From Sipunculus nudus (taxonomy: Eukaryota > Annelida > Sipuncula > Golfingiida > Sipunculidae), in assembly GCA_026874595.1 (NCBI GenBank), contig CM049313.1, positions 66,826,659-66,890,658 on the forward strand: 64,000 nucleotides of DNA. Reading direction: 5' to 3'. The notes beneath the pieces are model-generated. The model worked only from the letters and a program-made list of their open reading frames with translations, was not told the origin of the DNA and did not search any database. Below, piece by piece: positions 63,568-64,000 of this stretch. Position 1 is the first letter of the stretch. Every line of letters starts with the position of its first letter. The translations under genes were made by a program, and so were the position numbers.

Positions 63568-64000
63568 AATATTATTTCATTCAATACAGCTTAAATATAG
63601 GGCACTCATTGCTGCTCAGTCGCGCCATTACAGGTGAAAATAAAACATTTAATGATCAAAATTTAAGAAAAAAATAAGAAAGCTAAAACAACTAATTTTA
63701 TTGAGATAAAAAAATTAAAATATGATTTTAGGATATACTATTAATTGCATCTTAAAGTTCATGATTTTTTTATTATAAATATAGCGTAGTTTATCAAGAG
63801 CAAAACTATAAATTTTAAAATGCAGCCCGAAACATATAGGTTTTCATTTGTCTTTTGAAACTGTTATAATTATCACACATGCGTGTTCTAAGGGTAACTC
63901 TTTCCATAATTCTGGCGCAGCCACTGAAAAAGAACGATCACCATAAGTTCTCGTATGAGCAGCTGGTTGACACAGAAGATGCTTGTCACAAGAGCGTAAA
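63568..64000 (-). pseudogene. L2-like LINE, 3' end, open at the window edge
   Basis: On the minus strand the frame entering from the right edge reads CDKHLLCQPAAHTRTYGDRS then FSVAAPELWKELPLE. After one frameshift come NSFKRQMKTYMFRAAF and a stop near 63810. This is the usual C-terminus of L2/CR1-type reverse transcriptases (RTYGxRSFxxAAPxLWNxLP...FKxxLKTxLFxxAF). The 3' untranslated region ends with GGCGCGACTGAGCAGCAATG then AGTGCCCTATATTTAAG, like the conserved GCGCTTTGAGC...GCGCTATATAA tail of L2-type elements. The rest lies outside the window. Confidence 0.75.

Overview
The window looks like AT-rich, intron- or intergenic-type DNA from an invertebrate metazoan, most likely a mollusc and possibly a bivalve. 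The evidence is the density of long TA, GA and AAT microsatellites, several LINE clades with animal-type domains (PHD plus SGNH-esterase ORF1, CR1/L2-like, Rex1-like, L1/Tx1-like), tRNA-derived SINEs, solo LTRs, MITEs, and one exon of an animal proprotein convertase. The phylum is an inference; the sequence alone does not prove it. There is no bacterial gene organisation, and most open frames are chance ORFs, translated microsatellites or transposon debris.

Layout. 1-12.5 kb: mostly unique AT-rich DNA with SINE copies (1-102, 6.6 kb), a dispersed repeat (4.2-4.6 kb), a small hairpin (8.1 kb) and two terminal-inverted-repeat (TIR) elements (10.2 and 10.7-11.1 kb). 12.5-21 kb: dispersed repeats, tRNA-like heads, five or more microsatellites, and the decayed 3' part of a LINE at 17.3-18.5 kb. 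21.3-21.9 kb, minus strand: the one convincing host gene feature. This is an exon encoding a signal peptide and the start of a furin/PC-type prodomain, with a clean splice donor and a possible TATA promoter upstream. The rest of that gene would run leftward, but I found no second exon, so its intron is probably very long. 22.5-29.6 kb: two SINEs, a 1.1-kb minisatellite (about 31-bp unit), a 1.39-kb foldback element set between TA tracts, and a 0.4-kb AAT-type array. 30-38 kb: unique DNA, microsatellites, a SINE with clear target-site duplications, and a MITE relative. 38.3-43.0 kb: a repeat graveyard with an LTR, three different LINE remnants in two orientations, and little else. 43-50.8 kb: a tandem duplication, a MITE at 46.1 kb and one candidate terminal exon at 48.9-49.1 kb. 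50.9-55.5 kb: a nearly complete CR1/L2-like LINE. 55.5-64 kb: AT-rich DNA, a truncated SINE, one LTR inserted into another LTR of the same family (60.3-61.6 kb), and the 3' end of an L2-like LINE running off the right edge.

How the parts relate. The LINEs supply (or once supplied) reverse transcriptase and endonuclease. The SINEs are non-autonomous passengers, and the 13-16-bp target-site duplications round the 34.2-kb and 24.0-kb copies are the footprint of LINE-type insertion. The MITEs and the foldback element have inverted ends but no recognisable transposase here. The best-preserved LINE has an ORF1 split by small frameshifts although its esterase motifs are intact, and an ORF2 with two frameshifts and a YAND in place of the catalytic YADD, so it is probably dead. 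No protein-level search was possible; family names rest on motif recognition by eye.
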